A DNA stretch of 6,597 nucleotides from Acidobacteriota bacterium. GTDB taxonomy: Bacteria; Acidobacteriota; Holophagae; Thermotomaculales; Thermotomaculaceae. The DNA is taken from positions 1-6,597 of the forward strand of contig JALWHA010000328.1 of the NCBI GenBank assembly GCA_027038695.1, read 5' to 3'. The stretch's first letter is position 1, and each line of letters begins with the position of its first letter. Of the stretch, positions 1 through 6,597 are shown one piece after another. The notes under the pieces are model-generated. The model did not search any database and was not told the origin of the DNA. It was given only the letters and a program-made list of their open reading frames with translations. The position numbers were made by a program, and so were the translations under genes.

Positions 1-947
1 CCCCCTTGATGTGGTACACAGCGGCACTTTATAATTGCGGGGAAAGTGACACAGCGAGAATGCTTTTTGAGAGGGGGTTAAAGTTAAAGCCTGAAAATAT
101 TGAAAAACTACAAGATGACTTTTACACCCCTCTAAAGGGAGAGGCTATAAGAATATTTGTCGGGGAAGAGATAAACTACGACAAAACAGTTCTTGCTAAA
201 TTGATAAACAATTTATCCATAAGCCTTTCAAAAAGGGATAGGCCTTACTACTACACCACACAGGAACTTGCGTGGTCAATGCTTGCAATAGGCAACTTTG
301 TTAACAAGTATGTCAAAGATGTCTCCTTTAACGCAACCTTAACCGTTGACGGGAAAAGGATTAAAGGTGAGTTTGAAAAGGGTGTTTACAAATTCAAGGC
401 ATTTAACCTTCCCGAAAAAACAGACATTGTGGCGGCATGCAACAAAACACCCTTTTATGTTGACATAGTGCACAAGGGCTATAAAAAGAATGCTCCTCAA
501 AAAGCAATTTCAAACGGAATTGTAGTTTCCGAACAACTCTTAAACTACAAAACAGGCAAACCGATCAACAAACTAAAGCAGGGTGAAATTGCGGTTCTAA
601 AAGTAACGGTTCAGTCAGACGGAGACTACTTCCCCAACTCGGCAATTGAAATACCCCTTGCGGGAGGATTAGAGGCTGAAAACCCGAGGTTAAACTCCCA
701 ATCACTGCCTCAATGGGTTGACAATGAGGACGACACTCCCCCTGACTACATAGACATAAGGGACGAGAAGATAATAGCCTTTACCACAATAACAGAAACA
801 AAGCAGAACTTCTACCTTCTGGTAAGAGGGGTAACACCGGGAGAATTCTACCTATCCCCTGCATTTGCGGTTGTAATGTACAAACCGTTTATAAACGGAA
901 GGGCAAAACCTAACAAAGTAGTCGTAGAAAAGGCAAATGGCTTTTAA
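1..947 (+). CDS. Bacterial alpha-2-macroglobulin (YfhM-like), C-terminal part, 5' end outside window
   Basis: This is the last ~315 codons of a large periplasmic protease-trapping protein. The frame is open to the left edge, so the TTG/ATG at 6-11 are not the true start. Numbering from the TTG at 6, residues 1-105 look like the end of the helical thioester-domain barrel, with a TTQELAW motif at 84-90 matching the family's STQE-A-W. Residues ~180-313 match the terminal macroglobulin/receptor-like domain: PLAGGLE (217-223), DIRDEKIIAF (250-259), RGVTPGEF (274-281) and MYKP (291-294). The bait region and any CxEQ thioester lie upstream and cannot be judged. The family is known to inhibit invading proteases by entrapment and is typically encoded beside pbpC. 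Here the stop overlaps the pbpC start by 11 nt, implying one transcript and coupled translation. Family assignment is firm; full length and lipoprotein status are unknown. Confidence 0.9.
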   Translation, partial: PLMWYTAALYNCGESDTARMLFERGLKLKPENIEKLQDDFYTPLKGEAIRIFVGEEINYDKTVLAKLINNLSISLSKRDRPYYYTTQELAWSMLAIGNFVNKYVKDVSFNATLTVDGKRIKGEFEKGVYKFKAFNLPEKTDIVAACNKTPFYVDIVHKGYKKNAPQKAISNGIVVSEQLLNYKTGKPINKLKQGEIAVLKVTVQSDGDYFPNSAIEIPLAGGLEAENPRLNSQSLPQWVDNEDDTPPDYIDIRDEKIIAFTTITETKQNFYLLVRGVTPGEFYLSPAFAVVMYKPFINGRAKPNKVVVEKANGF

Positions 948-3246
948 ATTAAAGAAGTTAACTAAATCAAAAATACTTCGGGGGATTCTATATCCCCTGT
1001 TTTTCTTTATCTTGCTTGTCTATTTGATACCCTTGCCTGAAAAAATAAGAAACCCGCATTACTCAACGCTAATTAAAGACAGAAATGGCAGGGTATTAAG
1101 GGTGTACCTAACGAAAGACGAAAAGAGAAGGATTTTCATACCTTTAGGCAAAATAGACCCGCTTTTGATAAAATCAACTATCGCCTATGAGGACAGGTTT
1201 TACTACTACCACCCGGGCTTTAACCCTGTTTCAATATTAAAAGCGGCTTATTTAGACATAAAAAACGGAAAAATCATTTCAGGCGCTTCCACAATCCCAA
1301 TGCAACTTGCAAGGATTGTAGAGCCAAAGCCAAGAACAATAACCTCAAAAATAATAGAATTGTTCCGTGCCGTTCAATTCACTTTAAGGTTAGGGAAGGA
1401 CAAAACCCTGGAGTTATACCTTAACCTTGCGCCGTACGGGGGAAACATTGAGGGGGTTGGAGCCGCTTCTCTAAGTTATTTCGGGAAACCCCCTCAAAAA
1501 TTAAGGCCGGGGCAAATAGCCTTTCTTGTTTCCCTTCCCCAATCCCCGAGTTTCAGAATGCCGGGAGCAAAGAACAGAAGGGACGCAAGGGATAAAGTAT
1601 TAAAGAGAATGCTAAAAAACAAACTGATAGACAAAGCCGAGTACAAAAAGGCATTTGAAATCCCCCCGCCGCAAAGGATAAGAAAGTTTCCGTTTTACGC
1701 CCCTCACATATGCGACTTTGCAAAAAGACTCTATCCTGACAGAAAAGAGATTGTATTAAGCATTGATTTATACATACAAAAAAGGTGCAAAAGCATACTA
1801 AAATCATACAAAAACCACATATTTTTAAACGGTGCGTCAAATGCAAGCGTTGTGATAATAGACAATGAAAACTCAAAGGTTGTAGCTGCAATAGGCTCAC
1901 TTGACTACTTTGACAAAGAACACTCAGGGCAGGTTATAGGTTTCAACGCCTACCGCTCCCCCGGCTCAACTTTAAAGCCTTTTCTATACGCATTGGCATT
2001 GGAGAAAGGGGTAATAACAACCGAAAGTCTAATAGAAGACGCACCTTACAACTTAAACGGCTTTTCCCCGAAAAACTTTTCAGGAAAATGGCACGGGCTT
2101 GTTACAGCCGAAAACGCATTATCACTATCGTTAAACATGCCCTTTGCAATACTCTTAAAAAGAACAGGGTACAGAGACTTTTACTCGCTTTTAACAAACC
2201 TTAACCTGAAGGGGTTATTAAACCGGGACGCATATGGGTTAGCCATAATAACAGGGGGAATGGAAACAAAACTAATAGACCTGACAAACGCATACTCTTC
2301 CCTTGCAAGAGGGGGGATTTTTATGCACTGGAGCATACTTCAAAAAGAAAAACCTCAAAAACAAAAACAGGTTTTAAGGTACGGCGCCTGCTACTTAACA
2401 TTAAAAGCATTGAAAAAAAGGGGAAGGCCTGATGCCCCCGAACTTAGAAACTTTTTATTCCCTCAAGGGGATATTTACTGGAAGACAGGGACATCGTGGG
2501 GAAGAAGGGACTCCTGGAGCATAGGGTTTAAAAACAGGTACACGGTCGGGGTATGGTGCGGAAACTTCAGCGGAAAGGGTGCAAGCGGGATTGTAGGCTC
2601 AAACTTAGCATCTCCAATAATGTTTGACATAATAAAAGCCATAGACAGGGAAAACAACAAACTAAAATGGGAGTGGAAAGGAATTGCAGACACCGAAGAA
2701 ACCGAAGTTTGCAAATTTTCAGGCTACAGGCCTAATACATTTTGCACAGAAACAAAAAAGATTTTAACCGTAAAGGGAGTGCACCCCTTTTTGCTATGCA
2801 AATTCCACAAAAGGGTCTTGCTTGAAAAAAAGAGCGGCAAACTTGCCTGCCCCAACAAGCACTACAAAAAAGGGGAATTAACGGAAAAAACAATAGTTGT
2901 CTTCCCCCCTCTTGTAAGTTTCATACTGAAAAGGGGATACATGCCTCAATACCCGAAAAACTGCGGCGGGGAATCCACTGGCAATACAATAAAAATACTA
3001 TCCCCACTGCCGAATACAACAATAATACTGCCTAAAGGGTTAAGCGTTTCAAACACAATCCCCCTTCAGGCGACAACAACCGCAAAAGACGGGATAATAT
3101 ACTGGTTTGTAAACGACAAATTCATAGGCACCACAAACTCCGAGCAAAAACTCTTTATAACTCCCAACTCAAACATTTTAAAAATAGTTGCCGTTGACTC
3201 CTCTTCCTCCCTCGCCCGCACCACCTTAAGAATAAAAAGGGAATGA
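937..3246 (+). CDS. pbpC: Penicillin-binding protein 1C (bifunctional peptidoglycan glycosyltransferase/transpeptidase)
   Basis: A complete 769-residue class A PBP of the 1C type, usual length for the family. Residues 13-31 form the single membrane anchor after a Lys-rich N-terminus, placing the enzyme in the periplasm. The GT51 glycosyltransferase domain (about 40-220) shows EDRFYYYHPGFNP with catalytic Glu85, GASTIPMQ (116-123), and ELYLN with Glu159 followed by YFGK (181-184). The transpeptidase domain (about 300-560) has all three penicillin-binding motifs: S344-T-L-K347, S398-L-N400 and K516-T-G-T-S. A PBP1C-type C-terminal Ig-like domain (BiPBP_C) covers roughly 684-766, preceded by cysteines at 592, 603, 620, 638 and 676. 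The ATG at 937 is the first start after an in-frame TAG at 925-927. It has only a weak AAGG three bases upstream, and translation is probably coupled to the overlapping macroglobulin gene. Nothing catalytic is missing. Confidence 0.96.
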   Translation: MAFKLKKLTKSKILRGILYPLFFFILLVYLIPLPEKIRNPHYSTLIKDRNGRVLRVYLTKDEKRRIFIPLGKIDPLLIKSTIAYEDRFYYYHPGFNPVSILKAAYLDIKNGKIISGASTIPMQLARIVEPKPRTITSKIIELFRAVQFTLRLGKDKTLELYLNLAPYGGNIEGVGAASLSYFGKPPQKLRPGQIAFLVSLPQSPSFRMPGAKNRRDARDKVLKRMLKNKLIDKAEYKKAFEIPPPQRIRKFPFYAPHICDFAKRLYPDRKEIVLSIDLYIQKRCKSILKSYKNHIFLNGASNASVVIIDNENSKVVAAIGSLDYFDKEHSGQVIGFNAYRSPGSTLKPFLYALALEKGVITTESLIEDAPYNLNGFSPKNFSGKWHGLVTAENALSLSLNMPFAILLKRTGYRDFYSLLTNLNLKGLLNRDAYGLAIITGGMETKLIDLTNAYSSLARGGIFMHWSILQKEKPQKQKQVLRYGACYLTLKALKKRGRPDAPELRNFLFPQGDIYWKTGTSWGRRDSWSIGFKNRYTVGVWCGNFSGKGASGIVGSNLASPIMFDIIKAIDRENNKLKWEWKGIADTEETEVCKFSGYRPNTFCTETKKILTVKGVHPFLLCKFHKRVLLEKKSGKLACPNKHYKKGELTEKTIVVFPPLVSFILKRGYMPQYPKNCGGESTGNTIKILSPLPNTTIILPKGLSVSNTIPLQATTTAKDGIIYWFVNDKFIGTTNSEQKLFITPNSNILKIVAVDSSSSLARTTLRIKRE

Positions 3247-3277
3247 AAAAGAGAAAGAATTCGTCCTAAAAATTTTA

Positions 3278-3305
3278 TTGACAAAAAAAATGACAGAATT
3301 AAAAT
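3278..3305 (+). promoter_or_regulatory. Sigma70-type promoter for the ankyrin-repeat gene
   Basis: A perfect -35 hexamer TTGACA (3278-3283) is followed after 16 nt by TAAAAT (3300-3305), one mismatch from the -10 consensus. The -35 is preceded by an A/T-rich tract (3267-3277) resembling an UP element. Transcription should begin near 3312, essentially at the A of the ATG. The ankyrin gene would thus be transcribed independently of the macroglobulin-pbpC operon, although no obvious terminator separates them. Confidence 0.65.
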
Positions 3306-3311
3306 TTAATC

Positions 3312-5597
3312 ATGAAACTCAAAAGAAAATTTTTTGTAAGTCTTATCTGTATAGCCATAATCCTTTCAGGAATATTTAAGTACAAACAGATTGTTTTTCT
3401 GGTAAAAAAACACATTTACAAATACAAAGGAAGGGCAATTCTTAGAAGAATTGAGTTTTTTGAAGGAATTGAAAACGGCGATCTGCCGAAAGTCAAAAAA
3501 CTATCTCAATATCTTGATATAAATATCAGAGATTATAATGGTGACAGCGCTCTTCATCTTGCAATAAAAAGTGGCCATCCCTCAATATGTGATTTTTTAA
3601 TTCAAAAGGGAATTGATGTTAACAAAACAGATAACAATGGGAATACACCGTTATTTTTAGCAGCCCGAAAAGGTTATTTAAAAACTTGCAAACTTTTAAT
3701 TAAAAGCGGAGCAAAGATCAATATAGATAACAAAGCCGGGATAAACGCAATCACATGCGCGCAACTTAACAATAAATGGAAAATAGTAAAATACTTAAAA
3801 TCAAAAGGGGGGAAAATAAAATACACAAAAAATTATTTCCGCAAACTGATGATAAAAGGTGCCGTTTTAGGCTCAATAAAAAAAATAAAAATTGCATTAA
3901 AACACGGAATCTCCCCCAATATTTTTGATAATTACCACCGTACTCCGCTCTGTATTGCCGTTGAAAAAGGACATTACAAAACATGCCATTTTTTATTAAC
4001 ACACGGTGCAAAAGTAAATATTGGGGGAAAAACTCCGCTCTACATTGCCTCTTCACACAACAACTATAACTTATGCAAATTATTAATCTCATTCGGTGCG
4101 AATTTACATCCGAATTTTGACGGCCCCACCCCTCTAATTGAAGCCGTGGAGCATAACAACTACAAAATGGTAAAATTGTTCATAAAAAAGAAAGCCAATG
4201 TTGATCAATATGACACCCAAACTTTAGAAACCCCTTTACACATAGTAGCAGGTACGGGAAATGTACAAATCTGTAAATTAATACTGCAAAAAACCAAAGA
4301 TTTAAATCCAATATTACAGGACGGCACTACCCCCTTACACATAGCGGTCAATGCTAAACATTACAAAATTTGTGAGTTACTACTAAAAAAAGGCGCCTAT
4401 GTTAATTCAATCGGTCCTGACGGTAAAACACCTATATTTGGAGCTGTTACGAATAAAGACCTAAAAACCTGCAAATTGCTATTAAAGTATGGCGCGAAAG
4501 TAAATATAAGATCCGGAACTTTGTACGAAGAAGGGGACAGTTTACTTGAAACAGCGGCAATAGAGGGGAATTACCCCATTTGCAAATTACTAATTCAAAA
4601 AGGAGCAAAAATAACCGATACCGTTCTCTTTTATGCAATTGAAAAAAACTCTTATAAACTAACCAAACTTATTATCAAACGAGGTATAAAAGTAAATATC
4701 AAAGATCATAAAAAACAGACTCCGCTTTTTATTGCCGCAAAAAAAGGGTATTTAAATTTAGTTAAACTCTTGATTTCAAAAGGTGCAAAAGTCAGAATAA
4801 AAGACAAATTCGGTTTTACCCCCTGTGACTTAGCAAAAATACACAACCATCCGAAAACATTAAAATTCCTTCTTCGTAAAGGAGGATATATAACTGTTAA
4901 AGGGTTACTCTTTACAGGAGCGGCAAACGGGAATATAAATACAATCAAAAAAGCACTAAAAAAAGGAGCAAATTACTATGACACAAACGAAAACGGGGTT
5001 AATCCTTTCTTTATAGCAATAGCAAAAGGACACACGAATATTTGCAAATTTTTTATTAAAAATGGAGTTAACGTAAACTCTCTCATACAAGGTTTTACTA
5101 CATGGACGGATGAGCCTTTTTTCTTATTAAAAGCAACCCCCCTTTATTTTGCGGTAATCTTCAATAAATACGATATTTGCAATCTCTTGATAAAAAACGG
5201 AGCCGATGTTAACAAACCGGGACCGGACTCTTCTCTTCCTCTTTTTGCGGCAATAGAAAAGAAAAATCCGAAATTATGTGAATTGCTTATTCAAAACGGA
5301 GCAAACATAGAAAGTAAAGAAATGTTTCTGGTAAAAAAAATATACCCTGTGCAAAAATGTGTTTACCACAATTGTTTTGAATGCCTGAAAATTTTAGTTA
5401 AACACGGTGCAAACATTTATAAAAAAGATCAAGCCCTATTAAAACTCGCCTTCTATTTTAGAAAAATCAAAACTATTAAATACCTTATCTTAAACGGAGC
5501 AATAACCGAAGACCCTGATCCGTTTTTCGCTCCCGGGATGGGGAAAGCCCCAAAACTATTATCAAGATACAGGTATTTTAGAAAACAAATTATTTAA
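3312..5597 (+). CDS. Membrane-anchored or exported protein of about 20 ankyrin repeats
   Basis: A 761-residue protein made almost wholly of ankyrin repeats, about 20 units of ~33 residues between 46 and 735. Clear units start near 76, 109, 207, 239, 271, 305, 337, 370, 467, 560, 607 and 639, with motifs such as TPLHIA, KLLIxxGA and VN. Looser units sit at 142, 176, 436, 528, 676 and 706, and spacers interrupt near 400-408 and 590-606. Residues 7-22 are hydrophobic after MKLKRK: a signal anchor or uncleaved signal, with no lipobox. Cysteine occupies the same helix position (seven before the repeat glycine position) at 93, 126, 225, 255, 321, 354, 387, 424, 578, 623 and 656. Ankyrin repeats bind proteins; no enzymatic domain is visible, so partner and role are unknown. 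The start is fixed by an in-frame TAA at 3300-3302. No Shine-Dalgarno precedes it. The gene is more AT-rich than pbpC and may be an accessory gene. Confidence 0.9.
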   Translation: MKLKRKFFVSLICIAIILSGIFKYKQIVFLVKKHIYKYKGRAILRRIEFFEGIENGDLPKVKKLSQYLDINIRDYNGDSALHLAIKSGHPSICDFLIQKGIDVNKTDNNGNTPLFLAARKGYLKTCKLLIKSGAKINIDNKAGINAITCAQLNNKWKIVKYLKSKGGKIKYTKNYFRKLMIKGAVLGSIKKIKIALKHGISPNIFDNYHRTPLCIAVEKGHYKTCHFLLTHGAKVNIGGKTPLYIASSHNNYNLCKLLISFGANLHPNFDGPTPLIEAVEHNNYKMVKLFIKKKANVDQYDTQTLETPLHIVAGTGNVQICKLILQKTKDLNPILQDGTTPLHIAVNAKHYKICELLLKKGAYVNSIGPDGKTPIFGAVTNKDLKTCKLLLKYGAKVNIRSGTLYEEGDSLLETAAIEGNYPICKLLIQKGAKITDTVLFYAIEKNSYKLTKLIIKRGIKVNIKDHKKQTPLFIAAKKGYLNLVKLLISKGAKVRIKDKFGFTPCDLAKIHNHPKTLKFLLRKGGYITVKGLLFTGAANGNINTIKKALKKGANYYDTNENGVNPFFIAIAKGHTNICKFFIKNGVNVNSLIQGFTTWTDEPFFLLKATPLYFAVIFNKYDICNLLIKNGADVNKPGPDSSLPLFAAIEKKNPKLCELLIQNGANIESKEMFLVKKIYPVQKCVYHNCFECLKILVKHGANIYKKDQALLKLAFYFRKIKTIKYLILNGAITEDPDPFFAPGMGKAPKLLSRYRYFRKQII

Positions 5598-5628
5598 ACC
5601 CCGGCTAAATCCGATTAATCGTTAAACT

Positions 5629-5653
5629 AAAATTCTCTTAAAGAATTTTTAAG
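5629..5653 (+). terminator. Weak A/T-rich terminator-like hairpin after the ankyrin gene
   Basis: AAAATTCT (5629-5636) pairs perfectly with AGAATTTT (5642-5649) across a 5-nt loop and runs straight into T residues. It begins 32 nt after the ankyrin stop. The 8-bp stem has only one G-C pair, so it is thermodynamically weak. An overlapping alternative fold, CTTAAA/TTTAAG (5637-5642 with 5648-5653), also exists. The position favours a terminator; the stability does not. Confidence 0.35.
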
Positions 5654-5662
5654 CAAAAAACA

Positions 5663-5691
5663 TTTACAAACTCAAAAAACTTACCTAAAAT
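5663..5691 (+). promoter_or_regulatory. Sigma70-type promoter ahead of the interrupted gene
   Basis: TTTACA (5663-5668) and TAAAAT (5686-5691) are separated by an ideal 17 nt, each one base from consensus. Predicted transcription start is near 5698, about 18 nt before the GTG at 5716. The short leader contains GGCGGG (5706-5711), an imperfect Shine-Dalgarno four bases from the GTG. The -10 is identical to that of the ankyrin-gene promoter. Promoter, leader and start in the right order are the main reason to treat the short downstream frame as a real gene. Confidence 0.5.
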
Positions 5692-5715
5692 TAAGAAAAA
5701 CTATTGGCGGGTTAA

Positions 5716-5850
5716 GTGGCAGATAATAATAAAAATTTTGACGATAAAAATCCTTCACCTGAAAATACAAACAACTCACGGGAGAGTGACTGCTTTTTCT
5801 CAGGAATACACGGCCAAACGGTAATGTCAAGTTTTTTGTGTCAGGGTTAA
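5716..5850 (+). pseudogene. 5' fragment of an unidentified gene, apparently cut by the IS256-family element
   Basis: A GTG-initiated frame of 44 codons (VADNNKNFDDKNPSPENTNN, then residues leading to SGIHGQ) has a promoter and an SD-like sequence correctly placed upstream. The N-terminus is hydrophilic and rich in Asn, Asp and Lys, like a disordered leader of a larger protein. At about codon 35 (near base 5820) the frame enters what looks like the end of the insertion sequence. It then adds some ten unrelated residues before a TAA at 5848-5850. I infer that the rest of the gene lies beyond the far side of the element, outside the window. The fragment is too short to identify. Alternatively it is a genuine small ORF or chance; confidence rests on the upstream signals rather than on the protein. 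Confidence 0.4.
5821..5846. repeat. Probable terminal inverted repeat (transposase 3' side) of the IS256-family element
   Basis: The sequence GTAATGTCAAGTTTTTTGTG followed by TCAGGG lies 43 nt beyond the transposase stop codon, where the end of an IS256-family element is expected, and has the T-run plus GTGTCA look of termini in this family. The partner repeat and the 8-9 bp target duplication would lie to the right of the window, so the exact boundary near 5821 is an inference. Confidence 0.4.
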
Positions 5851-5889
5851 GTGATTGAGTAATAAGATATATCATTTTCATTCCCCCCT

Positions 5890-6597
5890 CTATTTCAGTT
5901 CTCTTAATACTTCAATTAACACCTCTGAATACCTTAACTTTCTGCTGCTTAACCTATCACCTTTGTCTTTAAAGTAAAGGTATAAAAACTTATCTGCACT
6001 ATTTTCCGATTGCATATAGCCCCTTATCTGTAACTGGTCTTTTAATTCCTTGAAACTTCTGTATATTTTGCTCCATTTGCTTATAAATTCTCTTATCCTT
6101 GATTCTGCTTTTTCCTGATTCTCTTCATCCATTATGCTATTTAATTCACTTAAAATTTCATTCCAGTGCCTTTTTCTGACTCTGTTTTTTATATTTTTCT
6201 TTAGATGAAACCAGCAAAGTTGATGCTTTGCAGTCGGATAGGTTTCGTCAATTGCCTTCTCCAACCCCTTTAAATCATCGCTTATTATCATTTTTACTGT
6301 TTTTAGCCCCCTTGATTTCAGATTGTTAAATACTTCCTGCCAGTTTATAGCACTTTCTTTCCCTCCTAAAAGCCAGTAAGTTAGTATACTCCTTGTTCCG
6401 TCAACTCTTATCCCCATTACCGTATATACCGCCTCTTTTGCCACACTGTCTCTTTTTAAGGGAATGTATGTGGCATCTATGTAAATCCCGGGATACTCAT
6501 TTTTTATTTCTCTATTTTTAAATTCGTCTAAATTGAGGGGAAACTGAAAAACCAATAACCTTTCCCGTTTTCCTTGTTAATACTCCTGCAAGAAAAA
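5890..6597 (-). pseudogene. IS256-family (mutator) transposase, broken by a frame change and an internal deletion
   Basis: The longest open stretch (6555 down to 5890, 221 codons from a spurious TTG) is clearly a mutator-type DDE transposase. It shows YIDATYI with the first catalytic Asp27, GxxxDG (48-53), ISDDLKGL with Asp93, and the family signature QLCWFHLKKN (C114, H117). An in-frame TAA at 6577-6579 lies upstream. A different minus-strand frame from the right edge (about 6595-6535) reads FLAGVLTRKTGKV then FSVSPS, which matches the region normally preceding. The coding frame thus switches near 6535, probably by a small deletion. Downstream, LKDQLQ (171-176) runs directly into IRGYMQSENSADKFLYLY (177-194). 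Family members have roughly 50 further residues here, including the YTTN-(I/L)-E segment with the third catalytic Glu. That segment is absent and the frame is kept. The C-terminus (ending RELK) looks natural. Activity is therefore very unlikely. Confidence 0.85.

Larger units (their letters stand above)
5821..6597 (-). mobile_element. IS256-family (mutator) insertion sequence, decayed, right part outside window
   Basis: The element consists of the probable terminus at 5821-5846, a short non-coding stretch, and the minus-strand transposase remnant that leaves the window at 6597. Its other end is not visible. Both lesions described for the transposase suggest that it can no longer move by itself. 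It sits right after the first ~35 codons of a promoter-equipped reading frame, which it seems to have disrupted. Confidence 0.7.

Noticed and set aside
1553..1900. Minus-strand 115-codon open frame inside pbpC
   Set aside because: It is wholly antisense to the conserved PBP1C coding region, with Cys/Leu/Phe-rich sequence typical of a reverse-complement shadow.
3267..3277. AAAAATTTTAT palindrome between pbpC and the ankyrin gene as a terminator
   Set aside because: It has no loop and no G-C pairs. It is better read as the A/T-rich sequence upstream of the -35 element.
3066..3284. Minus-strand 72-codon frame across the pbpC end and intergenic promoter
   Set aside because: It overlaps the conserved pbpC C-terminus antisense and has no ribosome-binding site or family resemblance.
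3766..4092. Minus-strand 108-codon open frame inside the ankyrin gene
   Set aside because: It is antisense to clear ankyrin repeats and is explained by the low stop density opposite the repeated codons.
3312..5597. DNA-level tandem repeats or a CRISPR-like array in the ankyrin gene
   Set aside because: The ~99-nt periodicity (TGCAAATTA..., GGAGCAAA...) is the diverged coding repeat of the ankyrin units. Spacing varies and the repeats are not identical.
5681..5881. Minus-strand 66-codon open frame downstream of the transposase
   Set aside because: It spans the probable IS terminus and the opposite-strand promoter region, shows no recognisable motif, and reads like translated AT-rich non-coding DNA.

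Overview
The window suggests a diderm (Gram-negative) bacterium of low to moderate GC. The basis is an alpha-2-macroglobulin / penicillin-binding protein 1C pair, whose products work in the periplasm and at the inner membrane. Arginine is written mostly as AGA/AGG and isoleucine often as ATA, a habit common in low-GC and thermophilic bacteria. I cannot name the lineage.

Bases 1-3246 hold the 3' end of a bacterial alpha-2-macroglobulin gene followed by a complete pbpC. They overlap by 11 nt and form a textbook operon: a periplasmic protease trap and a bifunctional peptidoglycan synthase thought to repair the wall after attack on the envelope. Bases 3247-3311 carry a good sigma70-type promoter so close to the next ATG that the mRNA is probably leaderless. 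Bases 3312-5597 encode a 761-residue protein with an N-terminal hydrophobic segment and about 20 ankyrin repeats. Eleven of these carry a cysteine at the same repeat position. This gene is visibly more AT-rich than the operon before it.

Bases 5598-6597 are a scar region. After a weak terminator-like hairpin there is a well-spaced promoter and a GTG-initiated reading frame. It appears to be cut about 35 codons in by the end of an IS256-family (mutator) insertion sequence. The minus-strand transposase runs off the right edge. It is itself broken: one frame change near the N-terminal side, plus what looks like an in-frame deletion of the segment that should contain the third catalytic acidic residue.

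I see no CRISPR array, tRNA, rRNA or phage module, and no clear undescribed multi-gene system. The most distinctive items are the cysteine-patterned ankyrin protein with its apparently leaderless start, and the gene decapitated by a decayed IS.
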